Part shown: in pieces, positions 53,559 to 61,561 of the stretch | How the letters are laid out: every line of letters starts with the position of its first letter | Position numbering within the stretch: the stretch's first letter is position 1 | Assembly: GCA_040772225.1 (NCBI GenBank) | Contig: JAXGYO010000004.1 | Span: 40,885-104,884 of the forward strand | DNA from: JAAYED01 sp040772225 | GTDB taxonomy: Bacteria > Chloroflexota > Anaerolineae > UBA1429 | Direction: 5' to 3' | DNA length: 64,000 nucleotides | Made by a program: the position numbers and the translations under genes | The notes under the pieces: model-generated | The model's input: the letters and a program-made list of their open reading frames with translations, nothing else | Databases searched by the model: none | Told to the model about the DNA's origin: nothing

Positions 53559-54764
53559 ATGAGCAAACTCGGCGAGCGTTTTGAGGCCTGGGTGGCATCG
53601 GTCACGGGAGGGCGACCACGGGAGGCTCTGGAAGCGGCAGAGGCGGAGCAGGCGGTGAACGCCGTGGTATTCGACGAGGAGCCCGGGTACACCGCGCTCA
53701 ATCCCTACGATGGCGCGCCCGAGCGGCCCTGGCACACCGTGCGCGCGCTGCTGGAGCAGGCGGCCGCGGCCTGCGACGCCAACCCGCTGGCGGCGCGCCT
53801 AATCAGCATGACCACCGATTTCGTCATCGGGGCGGGTGCAACGCTGCGCGTGCGGCCCGCCGCCGCTCAGGCCTGGGTGAACGCCTTTTGGAACCACCCG
53901 CTGAACCACCTCTCGGACCGCATCTATGCCTGGTGCGACGAGCTCTCACGCAGCGGCGAGCTGTTCCTGGTGCTCTCGCGCAACCCCGCCGACGGAATGT
54001 CGTACGTCCGCGAGGTGCCCGCCCTGCAGATCGACGCCATCGAGACGGACCCCGATGACCGTGAGCATGAGCTGCGCTACCACCAGCTCACTGCGGACGT
54101 GGAGGGCCGATGGTGGACCGCCGCCCGCGGTGCCGATCCCGCCGGCGGTCCCGACCAGGTGATGCTGCACTATGCCATCAACCGGCCGGTCGGCGCGGTG
54201 CGCGGGCGCTCCGACCTGGCGCAGATCCTCCCCTGGCTGGAGCGTTACGACCTCTGGCTGGAGGACCGGGTGCGCATCAATCGCTACAAGGGCGCCTACC
54301 TCTGGCACGTACGCCTGGACAACGCGCAATCGGGCCAACTGGAGGCCAAGCGGCGTCAGTACACGCGGGTGCCGCGGTCGGGCTCGATCATCATCTCGGA
54401 CAGCAGCGAGCACTGGGAGGCGGTGAGCCCGCAGATCAACGCCGACGACGTGGCCGCAGACGGCAAGGCGATCCGCCTGATGATCGCCGCCGGCGCGGGC
54501 GTGCCGCTGCACTATTTGGCCGAGGGCGACAGCGCCACCCGGGCCACCGCGCGCGAGATGGGGACGCCAACCCTGCGCCGGTTCGCGCACCGCCAGTTCC
54601 TGTTCGAGTCGATCCTCACCGACCTGATCCGCACGGCAGCGCGGCGGGCAGGCGTCGCATCCGGCCCCTCCGGGGAGATCAGTGTGACCCTGCGTTTCGA
54701 GTCGGTCCTTTCCGAAGCCATCCGCGACGAGACGGCCACCGCATCCCCCGATCCGATCCGCTAA
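53559..54764 (+). CDS. Phage portal protein
   Basis: A protein of 401 residues. ATG at 53559 with GGGGGAG about 11 nt upstream. The pattern fits tailed-phage portal proteins: an N-terminal helical part with NPLAARLISMTTDFVIGAGA, the wing/stem core (VMLHYAINRPVGAVRGRSDL, LEDRVRINRYKGAYLWHVRL), and the clip-crown segment LIAAGAGVPLHYLAEGDSAT with MGTPTLRRFAHRQFLFESIL. Portals form the dodecameric ring at one capsid vertex for DNA entry. The capsid gene begins 15 bp downstream. No terminase gene precedes it; the upstream neighbour is a cellular gene. Confidence 0.82.
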   Translation: MSKLGERFEAWVASVTGGRPREALEAAEAEQAVNAVVFDEEPGYTALNPYDGAPERPWHTVRALLEQAAAACDANPLAARLISMTTDFVIGAGATLRVRPAAAQAWVNAFWNHPLNHLSDRIYAWCDELSRSGELFLVLSRNPADGMSYVREVPALQIDAIETDPDDREHELRYHQLTADVEGRWWTAARGADPAGGPDQVMLHYAINRPVGAVRGRSDLAQILPWLERYDLWLEDRVRINRYKGAYLWHVRLDNAQSGQLEAKRRQYTRVPRSGSIIISDSSEHWEAVSPQINADDVAADGKAIRLMIAAGAGVPLHYLAEGDSATRATAREMGTPTLRRFAHRQFLFESILTDLIRTAARRAGVASGPSGEISVTLRFESVLSEAIRDETATASPDPIR

Positions 54765-54779
54765 AGGAGGAACATCGTC

Positions 54780-56852
54780 ATGCCGAAACGAGATCCTGAT
54801 ATGGGCATCCGGGGCGATACGCCCGCTGCGAGACTCCCGCGGCCGACCGCCGAGATCCCGGCCCTACAACCTCCCACGCGCCGCCAGCGGCTGGCAGTAT
54901 CCGGCCGCGTGGAGCGCGTCCTGCTCAACGCGCCAGTCCCCGCCGGCCCCGCGCTGGAGGTGGTCATCCTCTCCGAGGGGGTGGCCAATGGGCTGGCTTT
55001 CAGCGCCACCGTCCTGGCGGCTGCCGCGGACCGCTTCTGCACAGTGCCGGTGTTCGTGGACCACGCCAGCTCGGCGGATCTGCGCCGACCCGGCGGCCGC
55101 TCCGTGCGCGACCTGGCAGGCATCATCCAGGAGGCACGCTGGGACCCCGAGGGGCGCTGCATCCGCGGTCTGCTGCGCCTCTCTCGAGGCGTGGCCTGGC
55201 TGCGCGATCTGATCGCCGATTTCGCGCCCCACCCGGCCCTCTTTGGCCTGAGCGCCGACCTCTGGCTGCGCGCCTCGGGCGATGAGGGCACTCCGCCGCG
55301 GCAGGTGGTGCTGATTGAAGAGGTCAACTCGGTGGATATCGTCATCCGTCCCGCCGCTGGCGGCCGCTTTTTGGCAGAGGCCGCCGCAATCGAACACAAG
55401 GAGCAGAACATGAGCAGTCAGAACACCGTCGACCCAAAGGCCCCGGGCACGCTTGTACGCACCCAGACCGCGGCCCAGCAGGATGCCGCAGGGGAGCGCA
55501 ACGCAGATGCGGGAAGCAGCAACGCGTCCACCGACGCTACCGCAGATGCGGCGGTCAGCGCCACCCGGCAGGAGATGGTCGAGTTGGCGCTGTCGAAAAC
55601 CGCTCTGCCCGAGGGACTCAAGGACCTGGTGCGGCAGGACGGCAGCATCCGCACCCTCAGCGAGGCCCAGGCCGCCATCGCCCGCCTGTCGCGCACCTGG
55701 AGCGAACTCACCGCCCAGCAGGCCATCCGCGGGCTGGGTGCCATCAGCCAGGTGACCACGCCGCTGGACCGGATCACGCTCGCTTTTGAGCGGCTGATGG
55801 GCGTCGGCGGCGAGCCGGGCGCCTGGAACAGGGGCGACACCGCGGCGCACCGCAACGCCCCGCGCCTGAGCGGCATCCGCGAGATGTACGACCTGCTCAC
55901 CGGCGACTGGGAGCGCCACGGCATCTACCGGCCCGAGCGCACGACCTTTGCCAACGCCTCTACCACCACCATGGCCGAGGTGGTGCGCAACGTACTCAAC
56001 AAGGCCCTGGTGCAGGCGTTCGAGTCGCGCCCCCGCTGGTGGGAGCCCATCGCCTTCCAGGAGGACTTTCCCACGCTCAACGATGCCCGCTGGATCACGC
56101 TGGGTGGGTTCTCCGACCTCGACACGGTGACCGAGGGCAATGCTTACACAGAAAAGACCTGGGACGACTATGCCGAGGCCAGCGCATTCGTCAAAAAGGG
56201 CAACTATCTCGGACTGACGATGGAGATGATCGACCGGGACGATATCGGCGCGGTGCGGGCGATCCCGCGCAAGCTGGGACAGGCCGCCTGGCGCACCCTC
56301 TCGAGTGCAGTGAGCGCGCTGTTTACGGACAATGCAGGCCTGGGGCCGCAGCTCGCCGACGGCGAAAAGCTCTTTGACGATCTGGCCCACAGCAACCTGG
56401 GCAGCAGCGCGCTGGACGCCACCGCCTGGCACGCCACGGTCACCGCCATGTACCGCCAGACCGAGTACCACTCGGGCAAGACGCAGGGCATCCGCCCCTC
56501 CTTCTGCCTGGTGCCCATCGAATTGGAGCGCACGGCGGTGAACCTGTTCACCACAACGCTCGAGCCCGGGCTGGCGGGCAACACACGGGCCATCGAGCAG
56601 GTCACGCACTCGGTGATCGCCGTGCCCGAGTGGACCGACACGGACAACTGGGCCGCCGCGGCCCATCCCAACGATCTGCCCGGGGTGGTCATCGGCTACC
56701 GCTTTGGGCGCGCGCCCGAGCTGTTTATCGCCGACCACCCGCTGATGGGCTCGATGTTCACCAACGACGAGATGCGCATCAAGGTGCGGTTCGTCTTTAG
56801 CGTAGGCATCGGCGACTGGCGCGCCCTGTACAAGCACAACGTGGCTGCCTGA
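54780..56852 (+). CDS. Fused phage prohead protease, scaffold and major capsid protein
   Basis: A protein of 690 residues. The ATG at 54780 follows a perfect AAAGGAGG. Residues 35-200 resemble a prohead protease: conserved His in PVFVDHASSADLRRPGGRSV, Ser in LFGLSADLWLRA. Residues 211-340 are a Gln/Ala/Ser/Thr-rich, partly helical scaffold-like stretch. Residues 345-690 match Mu-like/T-type major capsid proteins: NKALVQAFESRPRWWEPIAF, FVKKGNYLGLTMEMIDRDDI, LFTDNAGLGPQLADGEKLFD and FIADHPLMGSMFTNDEMRIK. Met211 (ATG 55410) has its own AAGGAG six bases upstream, so a separate scaffold-capsid product of 480 residues is likely, as in lambda-type nested genes. Confidence 0.8.
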   Translation: MPKRDPDMGIRGDTPAARLPRPTAEIPALQPPTRRQRLAVSGRVERVLLNAPVPAGPALEVVILSEGVANGLAFSATVLAAAADRFCTVPVFVDHASSADLRRPGGRSVRDLAGIIQEARWDPEGRCIRGLLRLSRGVAWLRDLIADFAPHPALFGLSADLWLRASGDEGTPPRQVVLIEEVNSVDIVIRPAAGGRFLAEAAAIEHKEQNMSSQNTVDPKAPGTLVRTQTAAQQDAAGERNADAGSSNASTDATADAAVSATRQEMVELALSKTALPEGLKDLVRQDGSIRTLSEAQAAIARLSRTWSELTAQQAIRGLGAISQVTTPLDRITLAFERLMGVGGEPGAWNRGDTAAHRNAPRLSGIREMYDLLTGDWERHGIYRPERTTFANASTTTMAEVVRNVLNKALVQAFESRPRWWEPIAFQEDFPTLNDARWITLGGFSDLDTVTEGNAYTEKTWDDYAEASAFVKKGNYLGLTMEMIDRDDIGAVRAIPRKLGQAAWRTLSSAVSALFTDNAGLGPQLADGEKLFDDLAHSNLGSSALDATAWHATVTAMYRQTEYHSGKTQGIRPSFCLVPIELERTAVNLFTTTLEPGLAGNTRAIEQVTHSVIAVPEWTDTDNWAAAAHPNDLPGVVIGYRFGRAPELFIADHPLMGSMFTNDEMRIKVRFVFSVGIGDWRALYKHNVAA

Positions 56853-56938
56853 TCACACCTCCCCCTGTAAGTCGGCGGTGGGGCGTGCCCCCCACGCTCT
56901 GCCGCCGGCGCGCAAAGAGCTGACAAGGAGCACATACG

Positions 56939-57097
56939 ATGGAGACGAAAGCCTGGTACACGAGCCCCACCGTGCAGGAAGCCGTCAAGCGGTTCATCCT
57001 GGCGCTGGTGATCCTGAGCCTGGCGCTGCTGGGGTACGACGTGGAGATCACGCGGACGGACGATGCGCCGACGATCGTCACCGAAGCGGCGGAATGA
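56939..57097 (+). CDS. 52-residue single-helix protein of the phage-like module
   Basis: ATG at 56939 behind ACAAGGAGCACATACG. The peptide has a charged start (METKAWYTSPTVQEAVKRF), one helix (ILALVILSLALLGYDV) and an acidic end (EITRTDDAPTIVTEAAE). Size and position just after the capsid suit a small phage membrane protein such as a holin-like factor, but no family is recognised. The transposase block starts within 10 bp of its stop. Confidence 0.6.
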   Translation: METKAWYTSPTVQEAVKRFILALVILSLALLGYDVEITRTDDAPTIVTEAAE

Positions 57098-57102
57098 GCC
57101 AA

Positions 57103-57256
57103 TGGGAGCGCGGAGATAGGCGCGAGCGCAGCGAGCGGCTGCTCCGCTCCGGAACGCTCGCTCTCACACAATGCGCTGCGCCTGCGCCATTCGAATCCAT
57201 GCGGAGCAGTCGATGACCGCGCGTTGCGCGATCATCGACTCTCTCCGCGCTCCCAG
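57103..57256. repeat. Left REP-like inverted-repeat block next to the RAYT
   Basis: Begins GGGAGCGCGGAGATAG and ends with the reverse form TCTCCGCGCTCCC, with smaller inverted repeats between (GCGAGCGCAGCGAGCGG, CCGCTCCGGAACGCTCGC and others). The block as a whole can fold on itself. Its right end supplies the last codons of the transposase (WERGESR). It matches the block at 57908-58067. Confidence 0.75.
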
Positions 57257-57837
57257 AGGCCTCCATCTGCATGTCCGCGACGAGCGCTACCGAAAGGCCA
57301 CAATCGAGGCTCGCTCACGAGTCCGGCGACTACAGGGTTCGAGTGGATATACAGGATCGCATTCTGCAGGTGGCGTTCGTTGCGGATGTAGCGGTCATAG
57401 TACTCGGGCTCCCAGAAGCGCCCGCTCGTGCCGAGCACTCGATTGCACTCACGAGCAGTGCGCACCTTCCAGCTTTGCAGGATACGAGACAGCGAGTATC
57501 CCTCGATAATCTCGATGAGGACATGCACATGATTGGGCATCACCACCCAGGCCAGCAGTCTGTACCGCTCGCCGTCCAGATAGAGCAGCGCATCCTCGAC
57601 GATACGCGCGGCGCGGGGATCCTTGAGGACGCAAGCCCCTCGGCCGTTGTCCAGCAGCGACTCCAGGCGCTGCCGGCGCGCGTCGGGCCGATCAGGGACG
57701 CTCTCAAGAGCACGATCCAACTCATAGCTCCGAGGCAGGCTATCCGCCAGCCGGAAAGTGATCGACTGAATAACATCAGGGGAATCAAAGTGCGGCAAGT
57801 ATCCCCGCGAGTGCCAGCCTTTGTGCTCGTCAGACAT
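57232..57837 (-). CDS. REP-associated tyrosine transposase (RAYT, Y1/HUH family)
   Basis: A protein of 201 residues. I chose ATG 57837 (MSDEHKGWHS) with AAGG nine bases upstream; an ATG three codons earlier has the AAGG too close. The HUH motif is H103-V-H105 in VVMPNHVHVLIEII, and the catalytic Tyr is probably Y147 in FWEPEYYDRYIRNERHLQNA. The N-terminal ITFRLADSLP and the ILYIHSNPVVAGLVSEP segment are usual in this family. RAYTs are IS200/IS605-related enzymes that nick and move small palindromic REP sequences. The last residues (GLWERGESR) are encoded by the flanking repeat itself. It lies against the orientation of the phage-like genes it separates. Confidence 0.9.
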   Translation of the reverse strand: MSDEHKGWHSRGYLPHFDSPDVIQSITFRLADSLPRSYELDRALESVPDRPDARRQRLESLLDNGRGACVLKDPRAARIVEDALLYLDGERYRLLAWVVMPNHVHVLIEIIEGYSLSRILQSWKVRTARECNRVLGTSGRFWEPEYYDRYIRNERHLQNAILYIHSNPVVAGLVSEPRLWPFGSARRGHADGGLWERGESR

Positions 57838-57907
57838 GTTGCCCATCCTTGCAGCAAAGCTCTATGCTATGTAGCCAATTATCACGCTGGGAAGAACATG
57901 ATGCAAG

Positions 57908-58067
57908 CACCTGGGAGCGCGGAGATAGTCCTGAGCGCCGTGGGGCGCTCAGGACTGCTCCGCATGCGAGCGTATGCAAGACATGCGTCACGCGTCGCGC
58001 ACCGGCTTCTCGGAGCGGAGCAGTCCTGTCCGGCTCGCGCCGGCCAGGCCTATCTCCGCGCTCCCAG
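57908..58067. repeat. Right REP-like inverted-repeat block next to the RAYT
   Basis: Begins GGGAGCGCGGAGATAG and ends CTATCTCCGCGCTCCC, an exact 16-bp inverted match. Inside are TCCTGAGCGCC...GGGCGCTCAGGA and CGGAGCAGTCCTG-type palindromes. With the block at 57103-57256 it brackets the transposase gene, as REP/BIME units do. Confidence 0.78.
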
Positions 58068-58128
58068 ATGATCGCCTCCTTCCCATCCTGTCCATCCATG
58101 TTCATATCCCTTCTTCCGGAGGTCGACC

Positions 58129-58752
58129 ATGCCCACGCTTTCCGATCTGATCGCCGCGGTAGCCGCGGACCTGCAGGACCCCGCCTACGCCCAGTGGTCC
58201 AGCGACGACCACGAGGCCAATATCCGCCGGGCGCTGGCGCACTATTCCACGCTCAACCCCCGGCGCGCCAGCACGGTGCTCGATTCCGTCGCCGGCGAGC
58301 GCGAGGTGGGCATCGCCGCCCTCGGCGCGCTCGAGATCGTCGACCTCTGGTACCCCTGGGACCCCGCCGCGCCCGCATATCCTCCCCCGCGCCCGCCGTT
58401 CACGCTGCTGGACGCCGGAACGCTCTATCTCGAGACCGACGGGGCGCCGCTGGGCACGGCCATCGATCGCCTGCGCCTCTTTTACCTCACGGCCCACACC
58501 ATCGAGGACCTGGACGGCGCCACAGCCACCACGCTGGACGGCGCCGGCGTGGCGCTGGTGACGCTGCTGGCTACGGCCTCCGCCGCCATGCAGCGTTGCC
58601 AGTCGACCATCGGGCGGGTGACGGTCTCCAACTGGACGCCGGGGCAACTGCTGGATTGGGCCAAAGCCCGCCAGGCGCAGGCGGATGCGGCCTGCGAGGC
58701 CCTGCGCCGCCGCCTTGCCGCCGCCGGTGACGCGCGCGTGGCATGGGAGTGA
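58129..58752 (+). CDS. Phage head-tail connector-like protein
   Basis: A protein of 207 residues. ATG at 58129 behind CCGGAGGTCGACC. It opens with a helix set (TLSDLIAAVAADLQDPAYAQ, ANIRRALAHYSTLNPRRAST), has a middle beta part (VDLWYPWDPAAPAYPPPRP, LLDAGTLYLETDGAP) and ends in long helices (LLDWAKARQAQADAACEALR). That layout and its place between capsid and tail-type genes suggest an adaptor or neck protein. I do not recognise a named family, so the role is inferred from context. Confidence 0.6.
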   Translation: MPTLSDLIAAVAADLQDPAYAQWSSDDHEANIRRALAHYSTLNPRRASTVLDSVAGEREVGIAALGALEIVDLWYPWDPAAPAYPPPRPPFTLLDAGTLYLETDGAPLGTAIDRLRLFYLTAHTIEDLDGATATTLDGAGVALVTLLATASAAMQRCQSTIGRVTVSNWTPGQLLDWAKARQAQADAACEALRRRLAAAGDARVAWE

Positions 58753-58886
58753 GGCGCGACGGGTAGCGGGTTACGGATTTCGCGTTGCGCGTAACAGGTC
58801 TCAGGTCGAAGGTCGAAGGTCGAATACTGGTGCTCATTCTGAGTTCTGCCTTCTGCCATCTGCAGTCCACGCCTCGGAGGTGCCTC

Positions 58887-59009
58887 ATGACCCTGCGCAA
58901 TCCTCGCCCCGACTGGGACCCGTTTCTGCGCCTTGCCGCCCTGCTCTGCCTGGGACTGCTGAGCGCGACGCTGACCGTCGCCATCCTGAACACCGGAGGC
59001 CTGCCATGA
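58887..59009 (+). CDS. 40-residue single-helix protein
   Basis: ATG at 58887 behind CGGAGGTGCCTC. The sequence is MTLRNPRPDWDPFLRLA followed by the helix ALLCLGLLSATLTVAILNTG. Its TGA overlaps the next ATG (ATGA), so the two are translationally coupled, which supports that it is real. Function unknown; possibly a small membrane factor of the phage-like module. Upstream bases 58790-58870 hold phased words (TCGAAGGTCGAAGGTCGAAT, TTCTGCCTTCTGCC). Confidence 0.5.
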   Translation: MTLRNPRPDWDPFLRLAALLCLGLLSATLTVAILNTGGLP

Positions 59010-59212
59010 GCACGCCCATCGTCCAGGCCGTCGTCGAGACCTACGACAGCGGCACGCACACCGCCATCGTGCGCCCGCTGGGCCATCCGACGGCGACGCT
59101 CGGGCCGCTGGCTGTCGCCGCCAATATCGCCGCCCTGCTCGTCACGCCAGGCGCACGGGTGCTGGTGGTGTTGTACGCGGATGTGGGGGGCGTGGTGATC
59201 GCGGTCATGTAG
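59006..59212 (+). CDS. 68-residue beta-rich protein, baseplate/spike-like
   Basis: ATG at 59006 overlaps the preceding stop; CCGGAGGCCTGCC lies upstream. STPIVQAVVETYDSGTHTAI is followed by VRPLGHPTATLGPLAVAANI and ARVLVVLYADVGGVVIAVM. Alternating hydrophobic residues indicate an all-beta OB-like fold, as in small phage baseplate or spike-base (gpV/gp5-like) proteins. That assignment is by fold pattern and by its position before a large baseplate-like gene. Confidence 0.55.
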   Translation: MSTPIVQAVVETYDSGTHTAIVRPLGHPTATLGPLAVAANIAALLVTPGARVLVVLYADVGGVVIAVM

Positions 59213-59505
59213 GCGTCTCAACGTCCAAACGTCTCAACGTCCAAACGTCAAGCCTTGGCCGTCGACGATGGACGATAGACCATGGACCATACGGTGCGGC
59301 CCACCACGCACACACAGGCTGCAAACGAGGAATGCCTGAGGGGACGCCCACGCACCATGACGCACACGTGACCCGCGATCACTCTGGACCGATGGGCGGA
59401 CGTTCAGACACTGAGACGTACAGACGTCTGGACTTCCGGACTTCCGGACGTTCGCACGTTCTGACGTTCTGACGTTCACACATTCACACGTTCACACGTT
59501 CACAC
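59213..59505. repeat. Phased 10-nt words in three families
   Basis: AACGTCCAAACGTCTCAACG (59219 on), then GATGGACGATAGACCATGGA (59266 on), then after 60 bp of other sequence ACGTTCACACGTTCACACG-type runs to 59505. Each word recurs about every 10-12 nt. The run ends at the ribosome site CCGGAGGTCCCC of the next gene. Confidence 0.7.
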
Positions 59506-59520
59506 GCGCCGGAGGTCCCC

Positions 59521-61515
59521 ATGCACCCCATCTCCCCCGCCCTGCTCACCGCTGCGACATCGTGGGCCGCGGAGCCCGTCGCCACCGTCCTCATCGAGGA
59601 CCGCCGTGTACGCTGGAGCGCGCTGCACGCCTGGCCCACCGGCTACGACAGCAGCCCGACAGCGCAATACCACAACGGCTCGTATCTGCTGCGCGCCTGC
59701 GTGGACACCTCCGGTCACGTGCTGCTGGCGCGCGTCGACGACCCCGATGACGCCGCCGAGTGGGAGGACTGGACCCTGGTCGCCACGGGCGCGCGTGCCG
59801 GGTCGGACATCGCCATCGGCTGGTGGGCCCCCTTTACATGGGCCATCCTCTATGAAAGCGCCACGGGCCGAAACGCGCTGCTGCGCACCTCTACCGACCA
59901 TGGCGCCACCTGGTCGGCGCCCCTGACGCTGCACACCGCCTCCGTCACCCCCTGGTTCGCGCTCTGGGGCCGCCGGGCGCTGGTGCTTGAGGACACGCTG
60001 AACGCCTATCACTGGGACGGGGCTGGCTGGGCCGGGCCATACACCCTGACCGAGCCCACGCCGGACGCCGGCGGATGCGCCGCCTGGTACGATAGCGACG
60101 CGACGCGGCTGCATGCCCTCTACGCCAGCGGGGGCCGACTCTGGCATGCCACGCTGGACGACAGTACGTCGCCGCCGGTTTGGGATGCGCCCCGCGTGAT
60201 CGCGCCCGGCGGTGACCAGCCCGCTTCGTCGCTCGCCTCGTGCGCGCTACCAGCACTGGTGAGCGTCCCCGATCTGGGTCTGGCGGCCACCTGGGTGGAG
60301 CGGTACACCGGCGACCTCTCCGGCCTGGGCTCACCGCTCTCCGCCCTGGCCCGCGGGACGGATTATGTCCACTTTGGGCAGTTCACACCGCTGGCGAGTG
60401 CGGCCACATCTGCGCAGCGCTGGCCCCTGGCCTACGACGCGCTCACGCAGACGCTGTACTGCGGCGGCCGGCGCGCCATGCTGACCGCCCCCGTATTCGA
60501 CGCCGCCGTGCGCACCTGGATGCGCCTCGGGCCAGCGGACGCCCTCTCCTGGCGCTGGCGGGCCTCGCCGGATGCGCCCGGGCGTCTCGCGATCGAGCTG
60601 CTCGATCCCGCGCTCTCCCTGCGCAACCCGGGCGACCCCTCGTCCGCGGCCGCCGCGGCACGCCCGCTGGCCAGCGTGCGCCTGCGCCGCGGCTACCGCA
60701 CCGCCGCCGGCGAGGAGACGGTGGACACGGGCGACTGGTTCATCCTGTCGGCCGTGCGCACTGAAGGCCTGGAGGGTGGCAGATTGCAGATCGAGGCGGT
60801 GGACGCCCTGGGCCTGCTGGCGCTCTGGCACCCCGCCGAGTCGATGGTCTGGCTGGATCGCACCATCCTCTGGCTGCTGGAGGAGATCTGCGCAAGGGTC
60901 GGGCTGGCGCTGGCACGCGATGGGGCGCCGGGGCTGGACACAACCCTCCCTGCTTTCGCCCTGCACCCGCACCAGTCCGCGCTGACCGCGGTGCAATCGC
61001 TGCTGCGGCTGGGCCAGGCCGTGGCGCGGCCGAGCGCAGAGGGCATCTTGCAGGTCCTCGCGCTGCCCGATGGGAGCGGCACGCTGCCAGAGATCGGGGC
61101 GAACGACGAGATCCGCGAGGGCGCATATGGTCCAGGCGCCCTGCAGGCTACGCTGGTGCGCGTCTCCTCACCGGCCCATGCCGCCTATGCCGAAGCCGAG
61201 GCGCTGGCCGGTTCGCAGGCGATGGGCGGGCGCCTGCCGCGCATTCTAGAGGACAACCGGGTACACACGGCCGGGCTGGCGGCGGCGCTGGCCGGGCACG
61301 CGCTGGCCCTGGCCGCGCTGGACGCCCGCGCCGATCGCGCCGCCGTTCCCCTCCGCCCCGACCTGGAGCTGTGGGATGCCGTCACCCTCGTGGCGCCAGC
61401 CGGTGCGCTGCCCCCTGGCGATACCGGCCTGCGCGTCATTACCGAGATCGAGGAGATGGTCGACCCGAGCCGCAACCGGTTCGAGACGCGGCTGCGGCTG
61501 GGAGCAGTCGGCTGA
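59521..61515 (+). CDS. Large phage baseplate/tail-fibre-like protein with beta-propeller-like N-terminus
   Basis: A protein of 664 residues. ATG at 59521 behind CCGGAGGTCCCC. Residues 40-330 have BNR/sialidase-like blades (TSTDHGATWSAPLTLHTASV, LHALYASGGRLWHATLDDST, VSVPDLGLAATWVERYTGDL). Residues 340-660 look like a baseplate-hub domain: RLAIELLDPALSLRNPGDPS, GDWFILSAVRTEGLEGGRLQ, then a helical LWLLEEICARVGLALARDG, ALTAVQSLLRLGQAVARPSA, and a final VITEIEEMVDPSRNRFETRL. The latter motifs recall gp27/gpD-type hub proteins. It could attach a receptor-binding or glycan-recognition head to a tail-like device. No tail sheath, tube or tape-measure gene accompanies it. Confidence 0.6.
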   Translation: MHPISPALLTAATSWAAEPVATVLIEDRRVRWSALHAWPTGYDSSPTAQYHNGSYLLRACVDTSGHVLLARVDDPDDAAEWEDWTLVATGARAGSDIAIGWWAPFTWAILYESATGRNALLRTSTDHGATWSAPLTLHTASVTPWFALWGRRALVLEDTLNAYHWDGAGWAGPYTLTEPTPDAGGCAAWYDSDATRLHALYASGGRLWHATLDDSTSPPVWDAPRVIAPGGDQPASSLASCALPALVSVPDLGLAATWVERYTGDLSGLGSPLSALARGTDYVHFGQFTPLASAATSAQRWPLAYDALTQTLYCGGRRAMLTAPVFDAAVRTWMRLGPADALSWRWRASPDAPGRLAIELLDPALSLRNPGDPSSAAAAARPLASVRLRRGYRTAAGEETVDTGDWFILSAVRTEGLEGGRLQIEAVDALGLLALWHPAESMVWLDRTILWLLEEICARVGLALARDGAPGLDTTLPAFALHPHQSALTAVQSLLRLGQAVARPSAEGILQVLALPDGSGTLPEIGANDEIREGAYGPGALQATLVRVSSPAHAAYAEAEALAGSQAMGGRLPRILEDNRVHTAGLAAALAGHALALAALDARADRAAVPLRPDLELWDAVTLVAPAGALPPGDTGLRVITEIEEMVDPSRNRFETRLRLGAVG

Positions 61516-61561
61516 CAGGCAAGGGAGAAAAGGGCAATTAACATGGATGGACAGGATGCAC

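Noticed and set aside
54864..56837. 657-codon open frame antisense to the capsid gene
   Set aside because: High GC leaves the antisense frame open. The plus strand has the ribosome site, conserved capsid motifs and gene context.
59521..61515. Reading the protein as a secreted sialidase
   Set aside because: BNR-like blades are present, but there is no signal peptide or sialidase active site, and the C-terminal half looks like a phage hub.
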